A stretch of 64,000 nt of DNA from assembly GCA_963682175.1 (NCBI GenBank), contig OY821775.1:372001-436000 (forward strand), written 5' to 3'. This document shows, in pieces, positions 11,600-23,985 of the stretch (within the stretch, counting starts at the first letter, position 1; each line of letters opens with the position of its first letter). This stretch comes from Triglochin maritima. Taxonomy: Eukaryota > Streptophyta > Magnoliopsida > Alismatales > Juncaginaceae. Under the pieces are notes generated by a model. That model saw nothing but the letters and a program-made list of their open reading frames with translations, searched no databases and was not told the origin of the DNA. The translations under genes and the position numbers were made by a program.

Positions 11600-11968
11600 C
11601 GGTAGACCGAGTATTATTCGGTCAACCGAACCATTTGGTTATAACACGTGTTCGGTGCACCGTGAGCTAGACGATCAACCGAATCCGTATGAAAAAAATT
11701 CCCTGGAAAAATTCGGACGAACCACGTCTTTTACTCGGTCTATCGTTGACCCACCAGAATCACTCCTGGGACATAGTCATCGGATGATCGTGTCACCTTC
11801 GGTCTACCGAAAATACTACTTCCCGGTTGACCGTGCACACTCGGTTAACCGAACCCGATTGTCCAGGCACTCTAGACAATTTCGGTCAACCAATTGCGCT
11901 TACCCGTTCCATATTCGGTTAACCGATCCGAAGATACCCCGGTCGACCGAACCATGAACGGTTCACCG
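11600..11968. repeat. Paired CGGT-NN-ACCG dyad array, 19-bp spacing
   Basis: Dyads start at 11600/11619, 11653/11672, 11714/11736, 11781/11800, 11824/11842, 11883/11916 and 11940/11959. Most pairs are 18-19 bp apart. The central dinucleotide is AG, CA, GC, CT, TG, TA, CG or TC in different copies, while the CGGT and ACCG arms are largely kept. Confidence 0.85.
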
Positions 11969-13162
11969 TGTTTGACCCCGATTTTGCCTTTGTCAAATTT
12001 TGGATTTATTTCCAACAAAATTTGATCTTTTGGGGTTGTTAGCAAATTCACATCTTATATAATATATTATCATATGTAATAATAAATTATTACACCCCAT
12101 AATATATACACCTCATATGAATTTATTATGATTCTAATTATGTCAATTCTCATGACATATTGATTTTATTCATTCACCACATGTGTCATATTTTCACATG
12201 AAACCCGACACATCATATGAACTTAAAATCAAACCTCTTGTTTCCAGTTTTGTGGTGTGACCTATAGGAGGATCTAAGTCAAATTGAAAGTGATATTAAA
12301 CACTTAATATCTCAAACTATAGGCGGTATCTAGCTACACATTATAGTTACCCAATTAGCATAGATGTCTTTGTTCCACTCGAACCAAGACACGATCCATT
12401 TAGTGATGTAAGTGCACCACTTGTGTCCGTCCCTTGCCTCATGATATTAAGAATATATACAAAGTAGAAATGTGTAATCTTTGTATTATATTCATTTCTT
12501 GATCTCTTTAAGCTAATTATAACTATGTAACTCAACTCAAGTTACATTGTACACATTATAATTTTACTTTATCAAAGGGCCCACTAATATCATCACTCAA
12601 TTAAGAGGGGCAATGATAATCGTTTGACCAGCTATCTTTTCCAGCACAAGTCATGCTCAACCAACTATTGCCTTTATCACTACACTCATTGATAGCTTTT
12701 GACAATAATCAAATTAAGCACTTATTGAGTGAAAAGATATAAGTGTCATATCTTAAGATCCAAGACACAGTAAAAACATTAATGACACGAAACACAATTC
12801 CATAATGTTTTACTTTTTAGGTCTATTCAATTTATAAAAGTAATTTTTTCCTCTTTTATATACTCGTGTCGTCAATTATTTGTAGAGCTACAACAATCGA
12901 TGACCAACACGACAATCTTATCTCGGTGATTAATGTTCTATGTTAATTACCATGATTGTGAATAACTTTTGATTTATGTAAACCATTATCTTTTAGAGCT
13001 CTACGGTTAAGGACCAAACACATCTTCCTTAACACTTCCAAAAGACGAATACCATAATCAATGAACAAAATGCTTACACATTCAATTCATAATAATTGAC
13101 ATATAAAAGTAAAACTTTTAGAACACATTCCTTTCAAAACCGTGCTGAAAAAATGTGGGCAA

Positions 13163-13553
13163 CGGTCGACCGATGCTCATTCAATTGACCGTATTTGACT
13201 AAACAGGAACGCTTCCTGTTGCGATTCAGTTAGCTGAATCCTTCCCGGTTGACCGTTGGAATGCTTCTTCATACGGCTCGGTATACCGCGAGAACGTTTC
13301 TCCAACAAATTAACTAATTCTCCAACAACCCCACGGTTGACCGAGCACCCCTCAGTGGACCGTTCCAATTTCGACAGACACTTTCAGATTCTCGGAACAC
13401 CAAAAATCCCTCTAACGGTTTATCGAACCCGTTGTTCCAAAGTGTCTGTTGTCCTCTGACGGTAGACTGAATCCAATTCGGTCATTCGAACCCTGCCTCG
13501 CCAAAAGTGCCACGAGTTTTGGTACGGTTGACCAGATCCCATCTAGTCGATTG
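13163..13553. repeat. Second paired dyad array in the same element
   Basis: Pairs at 13163/13182, 13227/13246, 13334/13353, 13460/13479 and 13525/13544, each exactly 19 bp apart, with additional single dyads at 13279 and 13416. More degenerate than the first array. Confidence 0.75.
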
Positions 13554-16132
13554 TTTCTTCCTGGATTTGTTTCCTTAACAAATATAGACCAATATTCAAC
13601 ATTAAGAACCCAAGGTTGATGATCATATAGAGAAAAAGGACTAGAAGATTGAGAAATATAGAGGACATAGTTGCAATGGCTCATAGTTTAGGGTTTCAGA
13701 CGATTGTGGTTGAGGCTGGTTTTGCGAGGATCGTAAATTCTTGCGATGTTATATATGATGGGAGTGCATGGAGCTGGTCTCACCAACATGATCTTCCTAG
13801 CTTCCAAAGAATAGTGTGATGGTTCAAGTAATTCCTCTGGGAGGGCTGCAATATGGTTGGCGTGGTTCTATATATTATGGGGATCGATCCATCAATCAAC
13901 ATGTGTTTGAAGTACTTAGAGTACAACATAAAGGTGGAGGAGAGCACCCTAATTGAGATGTACCATAGAGATGATCAAGTGTTTAGATACCCCTTATCCA
14001 TCACAAAGAGAGGGTGGCCTGCCCTAAAAGAAGTATTTTAATTTAGATAAGTAAGATGCGATTCTTAATGTGAATAGGCCAGTTTAAGGGGGTCTTGTTG
14101 GAGGCCTTGAAGCATCTTCAAAAGGCTTAATGAACTATTTCTGGAAAAGCCTTATATTAAATGTATACTTTTATCTTCCTAGTGAGAACAATATATGTAC
14201 ATTTTCATGTGTATCCCTTCACAGTCGACATGCTTTTCTCCATCAATCTTTGTGCATGTATACATGAGAATAGTCATATCTATTGTTCTTTTAGGTATTT
14301 CAACAACAATTTCACCTTCTCGAGTTCACCCTATATCTTCTCGTGAGACTACGAACCGGAGCATGAAATATCTGACTTAGTGCGTATCATAACATCAATA
14401 ATGAACCCGGCTCAACTAACATAAAATTTTATCTATATATGCTGTTCTTTTTCTATAGATAAACAAATATCTCATAGAAGATTTGAAGTTTGAACTATTG
14501 CCTCATAGACAACATCCACCTACAAAATCAGCTCAGGGTGGTTATGGTTTATGCATGCCTATACATATAATGATTGAGATGTAAATTATGCATGACTTAA
14601 TATTATTGGTGTAAAAATCACAAGAAAATTTATAATTTTTTTTTTGAAAAAACACTAATGTAGAGCATATAACTCTGAACTATATACAAAACTTGATGCA
14701 CTGGTGCTATATGACCAGATAAATAAAGTGCAAAAGAAAATATCTTTGAAATATATATATATATATATATGGAAACAAAAATCGAGTTGCATGTTTGCAT
14801 CGTCATGAAAAGATCAGATGAATATAATATATATTGTTCTTAATTTTTTAGGAAAGGGAGTGTTCAACTAATACACTCCTTTTATTTTAAATAAAATCTC
14901 ATTATAATTAGTAGTCAAAATAATTTAGTTTGAGTAATTAACCAATAATCTTTAGTGAAATTACAACACAAAGGATGATTAAATATGTTTTGAATCATTC
15001 TCTTCCACCTGTATGAGTATTGCGATTTGATATATTTTACGAGATCACACTAGATCTGGTTTTTAATGTGTCACATCATTGATGGGCAAGAATTATTGAT
15101 GCATATTGTGTAAGAAACGTGAATTTCTCGTGGTTTTCTATGAGGTAATACAATTTGATGCTCCGCCCACTGATATTCCACTATAAGTTAGTTAAACGAG
15201 CAATTATTCTCCCACAGAATTAGACGTATTATCTTGCTTCTTTAGCTTTCTACCTAAAGGTCTATTTCAAATATTAAAAAAACTAATAGCGTCGTTATTA
15301 ATTACCCATCCAGAAGAATATAATCAAAGTTCTCTTAATTAGAAAAGCTTTTGGTACTATTGAAATATTTTTATTATATATAATTGAGCATAACTTATTT
15401 GTTGGTGAGAAAAACTTCATGAATAAAGTAAGGATGTAGATTACTTTCACTTTATATTGTCATGAACCTTGTAGCTACATACATGAAAGGTTACTTTAGA
15501 ATGTTATTAGCTAGCTAATTATTATTTGTATACTCCATCTCAATACAAATAGTTTTTGAACACAATATTTTGAAGGGGGGAAAACTTCAACTTCAAATAG
15601 TATATATAGTGTGCATGTGACGGTTTGTATTATTATGTTATAAATACATCGTCATTACGAGCTTGTGGTCAACTATAGAAGTGCATTTTTGTTATTGGAA
15701 GAAACCCAATTTCAGTTTCTATGTCCAGACAAACATGATTTTTTGTGATGTGGGAAGTCAAGCTGTTGGTGGTTATGTAGTCACCTCCTGGTGTGTGCAA
15801 GCTCATGATCGCATATTGTTTGCAATTAGGCAATTAGGCATGGAGTTGGTGGAATTAATTTGAAGGAATTGACTATTGAATAAGAATCTTCACCTAACCA
15901 ACTGGTGGGTGGTTGCAATCATTTGGTTTGATTCAACACTATGAATTGGCACTCACATTGCAATGTTCTATATTTTGGCCATTCATCGATCTCCTAATTA
16001 ACCATTTATTTTTCCACATGTATTAACTATTAATAGAATCTTTCTTGTCTTACTTCTTCAATCAATCTCATCTTGACCTTTGGTAAATGACAAAAGTATT
16101 GTTGTGTTAACTAATCTTACTATTGATGTTGT

Positions 16133-16135
<3 letters not shown>

Positions 16136-16179
<44 letters not shown>
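16136..16179. repeat. (TA)n microsatellite
   Basis: Continuous TA run of about 44 bp. Confidence 0.95.
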
Positions 16180-16181
<2 letters not shown>

Positions 16182-16826
16182 ACCTAGTTTAGTTGAAAAA
16201 GTCTAAGGTTTAGGGTTTCCAGCTAGCAACTATTCAAATAAGTTCAACATCACCCAATTAGGGAAAATAGGGGCTACCTCCAATATTAGAAGAATAACAT
16301 AATTATAATCACTAGGTAATACGTCCAATATCATTTGTTTTTTAACTTTTTCTTGTTTTCTTTCACATGACAAGTGCACAATTAAATTTAATACAAATAT
16401 GAAAACTCATTTCCATTGTCCAAGCTTAAACTCTCCATGTATTTTAGATTAAACGTACAACACAAATCAGTCGACAATACGTCAATAATGCAAATTGGTC
16501 AAACAAAGGGAAGTAGAACTCCTCAGCCTCAAACTAGCTTGCATATATAATGTAGATTGTATAAAATATAAAGAGGCCGTAATTCGATAGCATATCTCTA
16601 GATATACCTTTTGTCTCGTGAATGCAATTTAATTGTTATTATATTGCAAATTAGAAAGGATCAAACTAGTTATGTTGACAACTATAGAGCCCCTAGAAAA
16701 GTATTGAACACGCAACGAATTTGATTAAAAGGCCAAACATTCTCTTTCCTTCTCCACTCTTGCATGTCATTACGTTCCAAGCTTGAAGATTTTTGGTGGG
16801 GTTACTATATAGATATATAAGTCATA

Positions 16827-16851
16827 ATAGTAGTAGTAGTAGTAGTAGTAG
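16827..16851. repeat. (TAG)n microsatellite near the start codon
   Basis: Eight tandem TAG triplets about 30 bp before the GT61 ATG, probably in the 5' UTR. Confidence 0.85.
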
Positions 16852-16878
16852 ATAGATATATAGGTAGAGAGTACTCCA

Positions 16879-19042
16879 ATGAGGGAGAAGATGGGAAATG
16901 AGTCGAAGTTCGTGAAAAGCTTTGGGCGCAAGGATTCTTTGAAGCTCGGTTTTTCGGCTATCGCAGGGTGTTTTCTCATCACTCTGATGTACTTTACGTT
17001 CAACGTTCTTTATATGAATTCCTTCATTCTCGCTTCCAACGCCGGTACGTTCATCTAGTTAGACATAATGCTCTTTGTAAAGCATTAGTGCTCTTAAATT
17101 GTTTGAATAATAAGATTTTTTTTATAAAAAAATTTCAGTGAAAGTTTCATGGTTAGATTTGCCATTCAAAGATACCAGTGTTCCGGAAAAGTCAGGTTGT
17201 TATTATCTTTCACTAATATTGTTATTCTCACAATTATTATCATTTAACATTCTTAACATCATTTAACATTCTATGTTCATGATATGGTAGAGGTCATGCA
17301 GGAGAGTGGATCCAAACAAAGCATTTCTCACGAAAGTAAAGAAGGTACCAGACATGTGTTAACCTCTCCACCATCGTCAAAGATATTAGGTACATATAAA
17401 TATTTAGTCTCTGCCTAATAATGTATGTCCTATATTTTTTTTAAATATAGTATGTATTCAAGTACTATAATTTGGTCTATACATAACCTATTTGGTAACC
17501 GATCGAAATTATGAAGCAAGTGTTTTTTTATCAGAAATAACTTAATCAGAATGACTGGAAAAGTGGAAACAAGACTAGATATAATGTGCTCGTTATGAGC
17601 GAATTATGTTAAGTATTCTAGGTAATTAAAAAGCTTGTTAATTGGTTCTTTTTTATAGTTTCTGAAGGTAATATTTTGGAAAATAATAAATAACTCATCT
17701 GCTGTTGCACTTCCATCCGAATTGGGGCTGTGAATGATATTATCAAATGATAGGTAAGTGAACGGATTGGTGGTATAATTCTTGTAGTGTTTAAAAGGAG
17801 GGCCACTGTGTTTTTATTTTTCAAGAACAGATGCTCAGATTTAATTGGTTTTGGATTAATCTATGAAATTTATTTTCAGGGGAAAGAAAAAATATGGGAC
17901 CAATTTGCGATTTTTCAAGTCAAAAAACAAATGTTTGTGAGATGGAGGGTGACATTCGGATTCAAGGTTGGTCGTCTTTGGTGATTATTTATGCTACAAA
18001 AGATGTGAATGAGTCATGGAAAATTAAGCCTTACGCGCGAAAGACGGATAAATATGCTATGGATCGAGTTAGGGAGGTGACGGTGAAATCCACAACAACC
18101 CACGAAGAATTATGTTGTCATGTTAACCATAGCAATATTCCCGGGATAGTCTTCTCTACTCGAGGATATGCAGGAAATTTCTTCCACGACATCTCGGAAA
18201 TATTAATACCTCTTTTTATAACATCTCGTCAATACGATGGTGAAGTTCAATTTCTTGCAAGTGGCATGAAACCCTGGTGGATAAGGAAGTACAAACAGAT
18301 CTTTGATCGACTAAGTAATCACGAAATTATCGATTTCGACAATGATAATAGAACTCATTGCTTCCAACATGCCATTGTTGGCCTGCGATACCACAAAGAT
18401 CTCAGAATAATCCCATCACAATCCCCAAATGGATACTCAACGGTCGACTTCACAAAATTCCTGAGGGATACATACTCCCTCCACCGAAATTCGGCAATAA
18501 AGCTCAATGAGGGCATGATCAAAAAGAAGCCAAGGTTGCTTATCGTATCGAGAAAGAGGACTCGAAGGTTCGTGAATGTAGAAGAGATAGTGGCAATGGC
18601 GAATCGTCTAGGATTTGTAACGGTCATTGCCGAGGCAGGTCAAGGAGGAGTGGCTAATTTTGCGAGGATCGTAAATTCTTGCGACGTTATGATAGGAGTG
18701 CATGGAGCTGGTCTCACCAATGTACTCTTCCTTCCTCCCAACGGAGTATTTATCCAAGTCACTCCTCTGGGAGGTCTAGATTGGGTGTCAAGGGTCTTTT
18801 ATGCCGAACCCGCAATCGACTCAAAATTGAAGTACTTGCAGTACAAAATAAAGGAAGAGGAGAGCACCCTAATTGATTTGTACCCTAGAGATCATCCAGT
18901 CTTCACAAATACCTCATCAATATCCAACAAGGGATGGCCTGCCATTAAACAAGTGTTTTTAGAACAGCAGAATGTAAGACTTGATGTAAATAGGTTTAAG
19001 GGTGTCTTGTTGGAGGCCTTGGAGTTCCTTCATGAAGATTAG
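16879..19042 (+). CDS. GT61 family glycosyltransferase, four exons
   Basis: Proposed exons: 16879-17044, 17139-17195, 17291-17344 (or to 17389 through an alternative donor) and 17880-19042. All introns are phase 1 with GT donors and AG acceptors, giving about 479 or 494 aa. The N-terminus is MREKMGNESKFVKSFGR, followed by a membrane anchor (about residues 24-45) and a short stem from the two small exons (third reads EVMQESGSKQSISHESKE). The luminal domain opens with CDFSSQKTNVCEMEGDIRI and carries HGAGLTN at 18701-18721. The reading frame is intact, so it is probably a working Golgi type II glycosyltransferase. It is more divergent from the other copies (for example WSSLVIIYATKDVNESW, GLRYHKDLRIIP). 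Exon 1 is just under 60 codons and easily missed. Confidence 0.9.
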
Positions 19043-20198
19043 TGAATTCTTGATTATTATTTTTTTTGGTTCTACGAAAGCAACCATACATATATATGTT
19101 GTGTTGTTCATTTTTATCTGCAATAAAAAAAGAAAAAAAATGTTGAGGGATTAGCCTGGGTAAACCATTTCAAGATAGTTTTTTCCTTGCTTCTTTAACA
19201 TAAATTAAATGAGTTAATATAACAGTTATTATTTTTTACTCATTCTAGATTCTCTGTTACCAATTTTTCAATACTATAATTTCATTATTTTGAAGTAAGT
19301 TTCTTTTCAAACTTGTTAACTTGATAAATCGAGGCAACTTTCAAACTTGTAACAACGTATGCAATTGAGTCATATAACACATTATATCCATAGAATAATG
19401 AATAATGCAATACAGAAAAGACATACTTGTTTTGAAGCTGCCTTTTTGCAGTTTTTCTTTGATAGAAAGAGATATCAAGTACAATTTTTCTTATATAAAA
19501 GTCTTAGTGAATTAATCTCAGTTATCCAAATAAGGACGCCACCCAATAATTAGAATACATTTACACAAAATCTGAGTTGTATCCAATGATGTTTCCTTCA
19601 CCTACCAATGATTTAGAATCATCAACTACTGACCATTTTCTTGTGCATAATTTGCAATCCGGCTCCAACATTACTATTGCGAGTAGACAATGTACAATGT
19701 CAAGGCTGTTAGGTTATTTGTTAAATCAAAAGATTCGAGTAATAGACGTTCAAATTATTTGAGTACTGTGTCACTCATGCAAATCCATGATTGAACTTCA
19801 AAATTAATTCAAGAACATCCCGGCCATAATAATTTGATATTAACTTCTAGCTACAATTACTATACTTTGTTTACTTTGTAGCTATCCTTCCATAAATGGT
19901 GGAATCCGGAAAAGCTAATGGCTACATTATATGGAATTCTCACTGAATTAGTTAGAGGAGAAAATGGTTTGTGGTGCCACAATACATGAGCTGGCGCTCA
20001 TTCCAATTTTGTTTACAATTCATTTTGTGATGGTTTTGATTCGTCAGTAAACCCTAACAACTTTCCCTAGTTAATTAAGCACATATATGTCTTTTGATTG
20101 CAAGTTCGCATGTACCCTACAGTTATGGGAAGTAATCATGCTCGTAACATCATCCAAAATTTTACCATTGGACCTTACATATGTAAGACTCCTCTCTT
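19043..20198. other. Downstream flank of GT61 gene, partly duplicated
   Basis: The block at about 19320-19760 (AACTTGTAACAACGTATG, TTGCAGTTTTTCTTTGATAG, CCACCCAATAATTAGAATAC) recurs at 53820-54460 inside the hybrid GT61 locus. This places a GT61 3' flank within another gene's intron. No gene seen here. Confidence 0.6.
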
Positions 20199-20930
20199 TT
20201 AGGGGTGTAACTGAGACGAGTATTATCCATTTACCCATCTCATTTAATAAGTAAGTACGGATACAATTTCTGTACTCATTTAAAAAATTATATTCGTTTT
20301 ACTCGTATAATAAATGAAGTGGGAACGAGTATATGTCGACCCATACCCGTTTAATAATTCAATAAGTATATAAATTAATATATAATATATAGTAAAAATA
20401 ATAAAAATATAATTAATAGACATAATATTTAAGTACGCATAAAAATATAATTAACAATATCCCCCTCAAATAACCACACCCACACCACATGTAACCCAAA
20501 GGGCCAAAAGATGATGGAGAACCTGAAGAATCACATGTAACCCAAAGAATCAAAGATAATGAGAAAATTCATCCTCTGATTTATGAATCAAAGAATTAAC
20601 AAAACTTGTATTTTGAGTTGGCAATGTGTTTAGTAGTAGACTTTTAACTTCTTTTTTGTATGTCGCAACTCTATGTGATTTATGATCATAGTTATATTTT
20701 TTATTTGTGTTACTTTTGCATGTTTGAAATGATAAATTGTGGCAAATTTTTTAGAAAATTTAGAGATTTGTGTAATAATACCTGCAATACTCGTTATACC
20801 CGCCTCGTAAACGTTTATTAAACGGGTATGGAGCGGGTACAAGTACAACAACATTTAAACGGCTATATATCCGTACCCGTACCCATTTAGTTAAACGAGT
20901 ATGACCATATCCACCCCATTTACGCCTGTA
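20199..20930. mobile_element. hAT-like MITE
   Basis: Begins TAGGGGTGTAACTGAGACGA and ends with inverted-type sequence ...CCACCCCATTTACGCCTGTA. Both arms share CCCATACCCGTTTAATAA-like words in opposite orientation (about 20340 and about 20815). The interior is very AT-rich. The target duplication is not clear. Confidence 0.4.
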
Positions 20931-21206
20931 CCTCTTTTGTTATATTTCACCTTTTAGGTTTGCTCGTATGAACCATGTTTTTCTTCTAGCTGTGGCTTCC
21001 TTGTGGATCTCAATCGTCTTTGGGCCCAAACAATATATTTATCTAACTGAAACAATATATATTTTTCTTGTATATTCAGACATGTCTTTCTTGTCTATAA
21101 TCTTATACATATGCATTCATTAGCATTAAAATTTGCAGAACTTTACTCTTAAGTTTCAGTTGATTAGTAGTTGATATAGAATTATAGAGCTATTTATAGC
21201 TAGAGG

Positions 21207-21446
21207 ATGGGATACAAACTCAAGTTTTTGGAAAGCTTCAGTCGAGTGAAACCAAAGAAGCTTGGGTTTTTGGCTATTGTAGGCTGTTCACTAATCTCTT
21301 TGCTGAATTTTTTTCTCCTACAATCCAGACCTGAGCCCCATCAACATTGGGAACAGTTGCAATTCCAAACATATGTGATTACATCATGTTGTCCTTTTCC
21401 TATCTTTGGAGGTACTGGTTCATATATAAATCTGGTTCTTCCTATT
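21207..21446 (+). pseudogene. Orphan GT61 exon 1
   Basis: ATG at 21207 opens MGYKLKFLESFSRVKPKKLG and a hydrophobic anchor (FLAIVGCSLISLLNFFLL), the GT61 family exon 1. A phase 1 donor (gtactg) at 21412 keeps the family splice phase. All downstream exons are absent: the sequence runs into a minus-strand Ty3/gypsy gag at about 21447. It looks like the 5' stump of a lost gene copy. Confidence 0.8.
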
Positions 21447-21791
21447 TAATTAGATAGCTACCTCGCCATCCAAAACATAGGCGGTCAGATCCACCCGTCT
21501 CTCTGCAGGACAGCCAATCGCTCGGAAGATCTTCCGGATCTTGAAGACCCAGTCCTCAGCTGCCTCCGGATCTCTGCTACCATCAAAGGAAGGAGGGTGC
21601 TGAAGCATAAATCAGTCCAACACTGCACCTGCTCCTGCCTGCTCAGACTGGGCAGACTAGTGCTCGAGAAACTCGCCAAGCCTACCTAGAGTCCCCTGAA
21701 GGGTCCTTCTTTCCTCTTCCTTGTCCCCTTCAACAGTGTCCTCACTGGTGCCCCTATAACGTGAAGATGGTCTCACACGTCTCGGTGACAT
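21447..21791 (-). pseudogene. Ty3/gypsy gag, 5' part, truncated
   Basis: Read on the minus strand from ATG at 21791, the frame starts MSPRRVRPSSRYRGTSEDT. It contains the gag core phrases PPSFDGSRDPEAAEDWVF, IRKIFRAIGC and RRVDLTAYVLDGEV, typical of retrotransposon capsid. Two in-frame stops interrupt it, and it is cut off at about 21447 at the GT61 exon junction. Confidence 0.85.
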
Positions 21792-21908
21792 CTACACAAG
21801 AGGACAAGAAACAAAAATGAATCAAATGACTATGCATGCCTCTACAACAAAACTGACGATGCAAGACTTGTAAGGTGGTGTCTTTAGACTAGTACACCGG
21901 AACCAAAT

Positions 21909-21920
21909 GTTCTGATACCA
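21909..21920 (-). other. Primer binding site (initiator Met tRNA type)
   Basis: On the minus strand TGGTATCAGAAC lies three bases after the LTR end. It matches the 3' end of plant initiator-methionine tRNA (TGGTATCAGAGC) with one mismatch. Confidence 0.85.
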
Positions 21921-21923
21921 GAT

Positions 21924-23635
21924 TGTAACGCCTCAAAACATCGGAAAATTTAAAACTTTTAAATGCTAGGGATCAATCACAGGGACATTACGAAAATCAC
22001 ACGCACACACACACATATATATAGACTGGTACACTGTATATGATACAAGAAATAAAAAGTGTGATTATAACAACAAAAACATATACAACATGTACAAATG
22101 TCATCACAACAACCTCAAAAACAAGGAATGTAGGATTTGGTGCAAGTGTTGCCGCCCTCAGTCACCACCTCCTAACGACGCCCACGACCTGAAATGCAAT
22201 AACAGACTATGCCTAAGTTTCCCATAAGGAAACCCCGTATGCCAAACTCCTAAAGCATGAATAACAAATGTATGACATGATATGAGAAATGCAATACCTC
22301 ACAACTACCACCGTCCAACTGGGTTCTCGGGATCTCTCTCTCAACCACAACCGACGCCACAATCACGGGTCTCAAGGGTCCTCTCATCCCAACCCCACAA
22401 TCACACGTGTACACAAGGCATTGCCGGAAAATCATCGGCCAACCGGGTCTCAAGGGTCCTCTCACCCCAACCCTACAAACACACGTGCACACAAGGCACC
22501 ACCGGAAAACTATCGGCCAATCAAATCACACATGCACACAAGACACCCGCTCCTCAAAGCCACAACCACGTTCTCTCTCAGGTCGGAATGCCCGTACTGT
22601 CGCCCCCAAAAAGGTCGGGGACCCGTTGCTCTCGAGGTAGATCCAAACCACAATCAACATAAGCGATATATGCAAAACTGGGCAGAAATGGTCGACCGAA
22701 ACCCCACAATTATTCAGAAAATAATCGAAATAACCAACACCTAGTCAAATGGCAAAAGAGACCCGTTCGACCGAAATCAATCAGTAAGATTCTCTTCTTG
22801 CTCAAACAAGCACAATCGGTCGAACAACAATAAGGCCAACGGTCGACCAAAAAATACCAACAAAATACACGATCAAACCACACTACACCGGTTGAATGTA
22901 ACAACAACGATCGAACAAACTTTAAGTTGACTTAAGTCATCGGTCGGGCGAGTCAAACAGGCGGTCGACCGTTTGGATAATAAACGCCCCAACCAACTTA
23001 CGACAATACTTCCGGTCGAACGACAAAGGGGACCCGTTCGACATAAATCACCTAGAGTCTCCATCTTCTCGCTCAAAATGCACAACTGGTCGACTACCTA
23101 AGGATATCGTTCGAACGGAGCGAGAGATACCGCTCAAATTACACTACAACGGATCGACTGAACCAAGCACCGATCGACCGTTACAATGCATAAATCTGCC
23201 ACACAATCCCCGACGAGCCTTTCGGCCTACCGTCGACTACTCAAACACTCACACTAGCTTAGGTCAGCATAAAAGTAAAGCTTGACATACCTTTAAGGCT
23301 TGAAAAAATCTTAGAAGAACCACGGCGAGCGTTTCCTCGCAAAACCTCTTCTTCTCCAGCGAACTCCTCGAACTCGATCACCTCGACTCCGACAAACGTC
23401 TGAGCTTCTCCTAGCTTCTCCGATCACCATGCCACACTGACCCCCAAGGCTGAGAGAGAAAAGAGTTGAGAGAGACGTGCGGGAGAGAGAGAGAAACAAG
23501 TTGAAAATAGTGAAAGAGAGAGAGAAAACCAAACCTTTATACTATCTCCCAACACATCACAACTGTCCATCTAATCCTCCTTTATTCCACCACCTAATCA
23601 TCAATTAACCCAAAAGCAAGGGTTAGGACATAATA
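21924..23635 (-). repeat. Tekay-type Ty3/gypsy LTR, minus orientation
   Basis: The minus-strand end ...GGCGTTACA (21924) is followed by the PBS. The other end near 23635 corresponds to the TGTTACATCCTAACCC start of the sister LTR at 24627, mutated here. Interior similarity to 24627-26240 in inverted orientation includes GTGCACACAAGGCACC-type words. It carries a degenerate dyad array around 22680-23240 (for example dyads at 22689 and near 22830 and 22965). Confidence 0.85.
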
Positions 23636-23985
23636 ATCCACCATTCTTAAAAGAATTTCATCCTCTAAATTAGAACCAAACCTTTACCAAACAATTCCGG
23701 ACACTTCTTCCATACCTCCTCTTTGATCTCCCAAGTGGCCTCACGCTCACTATGATGTTGTCACCTGGCCTTCACCATCGGAATTGTTCTCCTTCTGACC
23801 TGGTGCTCCATCCGATCCACAATCTCCACTGGTCTCTCCTCAAGAGATAAGTCCTGACTGATCTCGGGAACACTGATCTCAATCACGTGCGACGGATCGA
23901 CAACATATTTCCTCAACATTGAAACGTGGAAAACATTATGAAGACCCAAAAACTGAGGCGGCAAAGCAATGCGGTAGGCAACCTC
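23636..23985 (-). pseudogene. Ty3/gypsy pol C-terminus with chromodomain
   Basis: The minus-strand frame 23964-23761 contains LHNVFHVSMLRKYVVDPSHV, the conserved end of gypsy integrase. It is followed, after a stop where Trp is expected, by HHSEREATWEIKEEVWKKCP (chromodomain) and the RMKFF segment that precedes the LTR. These features fit the Tekay/Del chromovirus lineage. Only the last about 110 codons remain. Confidence 0.88.

Larger units (their letters stand above)
10508..13601. mobile_element. LTR-type element inserted in the GT61 pseudogene
   Basis: Ends are TGTTG (10508) and CAACA (13601), flanked by a perfect 5-bp duplication TTAAG (10503-10507 and 13602-13606). Joining the flanks restores the GT61 reading ...NPRL. 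No gag or pol is readable. At about 10685 it has the ACAAGGTTCGGCAACGTGCC stretch seen in plant copia-type LTRs. The part from about 10980 to 12300 is shared with 50169-51290. At 3.1 kb it may be a long solo LTR or a non-autonomous (LARD-like) element. Two dyad arrays lie inside (11600-11968, 13163-13553). Confidence 0.8.
9984..14130 (+). pseudogene. GT61 glycosyltransferase pseudogene split by an LTR element
   Basis: The first 12 codons of a GT61 exon 1 (ATG at 9984) are fused directly to mid-catalytic sequence (SHIKEVMVRPSDGEE). The membrane anchor, intron and the CDF/DVC block are therefore missing. After about 10100 the frame is broken several times. A recognisable FDRLSNYELIDLDSDNRTH segment sits at 10277-10333. 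At 10507 an LTR element interrupts the gene; GT61 homology resumes at 13607 with NPRLMII-like sequence. It keeps VHGAGLTN near 13765 but has further indels, and it ends with LLEALKHLQKA and TAA at 14128-14130. Clearly non-functional. Confidence 0.92.
14131..16878. other. Intergenic region upstream of the four-exon GT61 gene
   Basis: AT-rich, with a short (AT)n tract near 14749-14770. The part from about 15740 is the duplicated flank also seen at 9360. I find no gene and no clear transposon ends. Confidence 0.4.

Noticed and set aside
22282..22744. Overlapping open frames of 77-151 codons
   Set aside because: They lie in the Tekay LTR and reflect repeated CACACAAGGC / CCGGAAAA words; no known domain.
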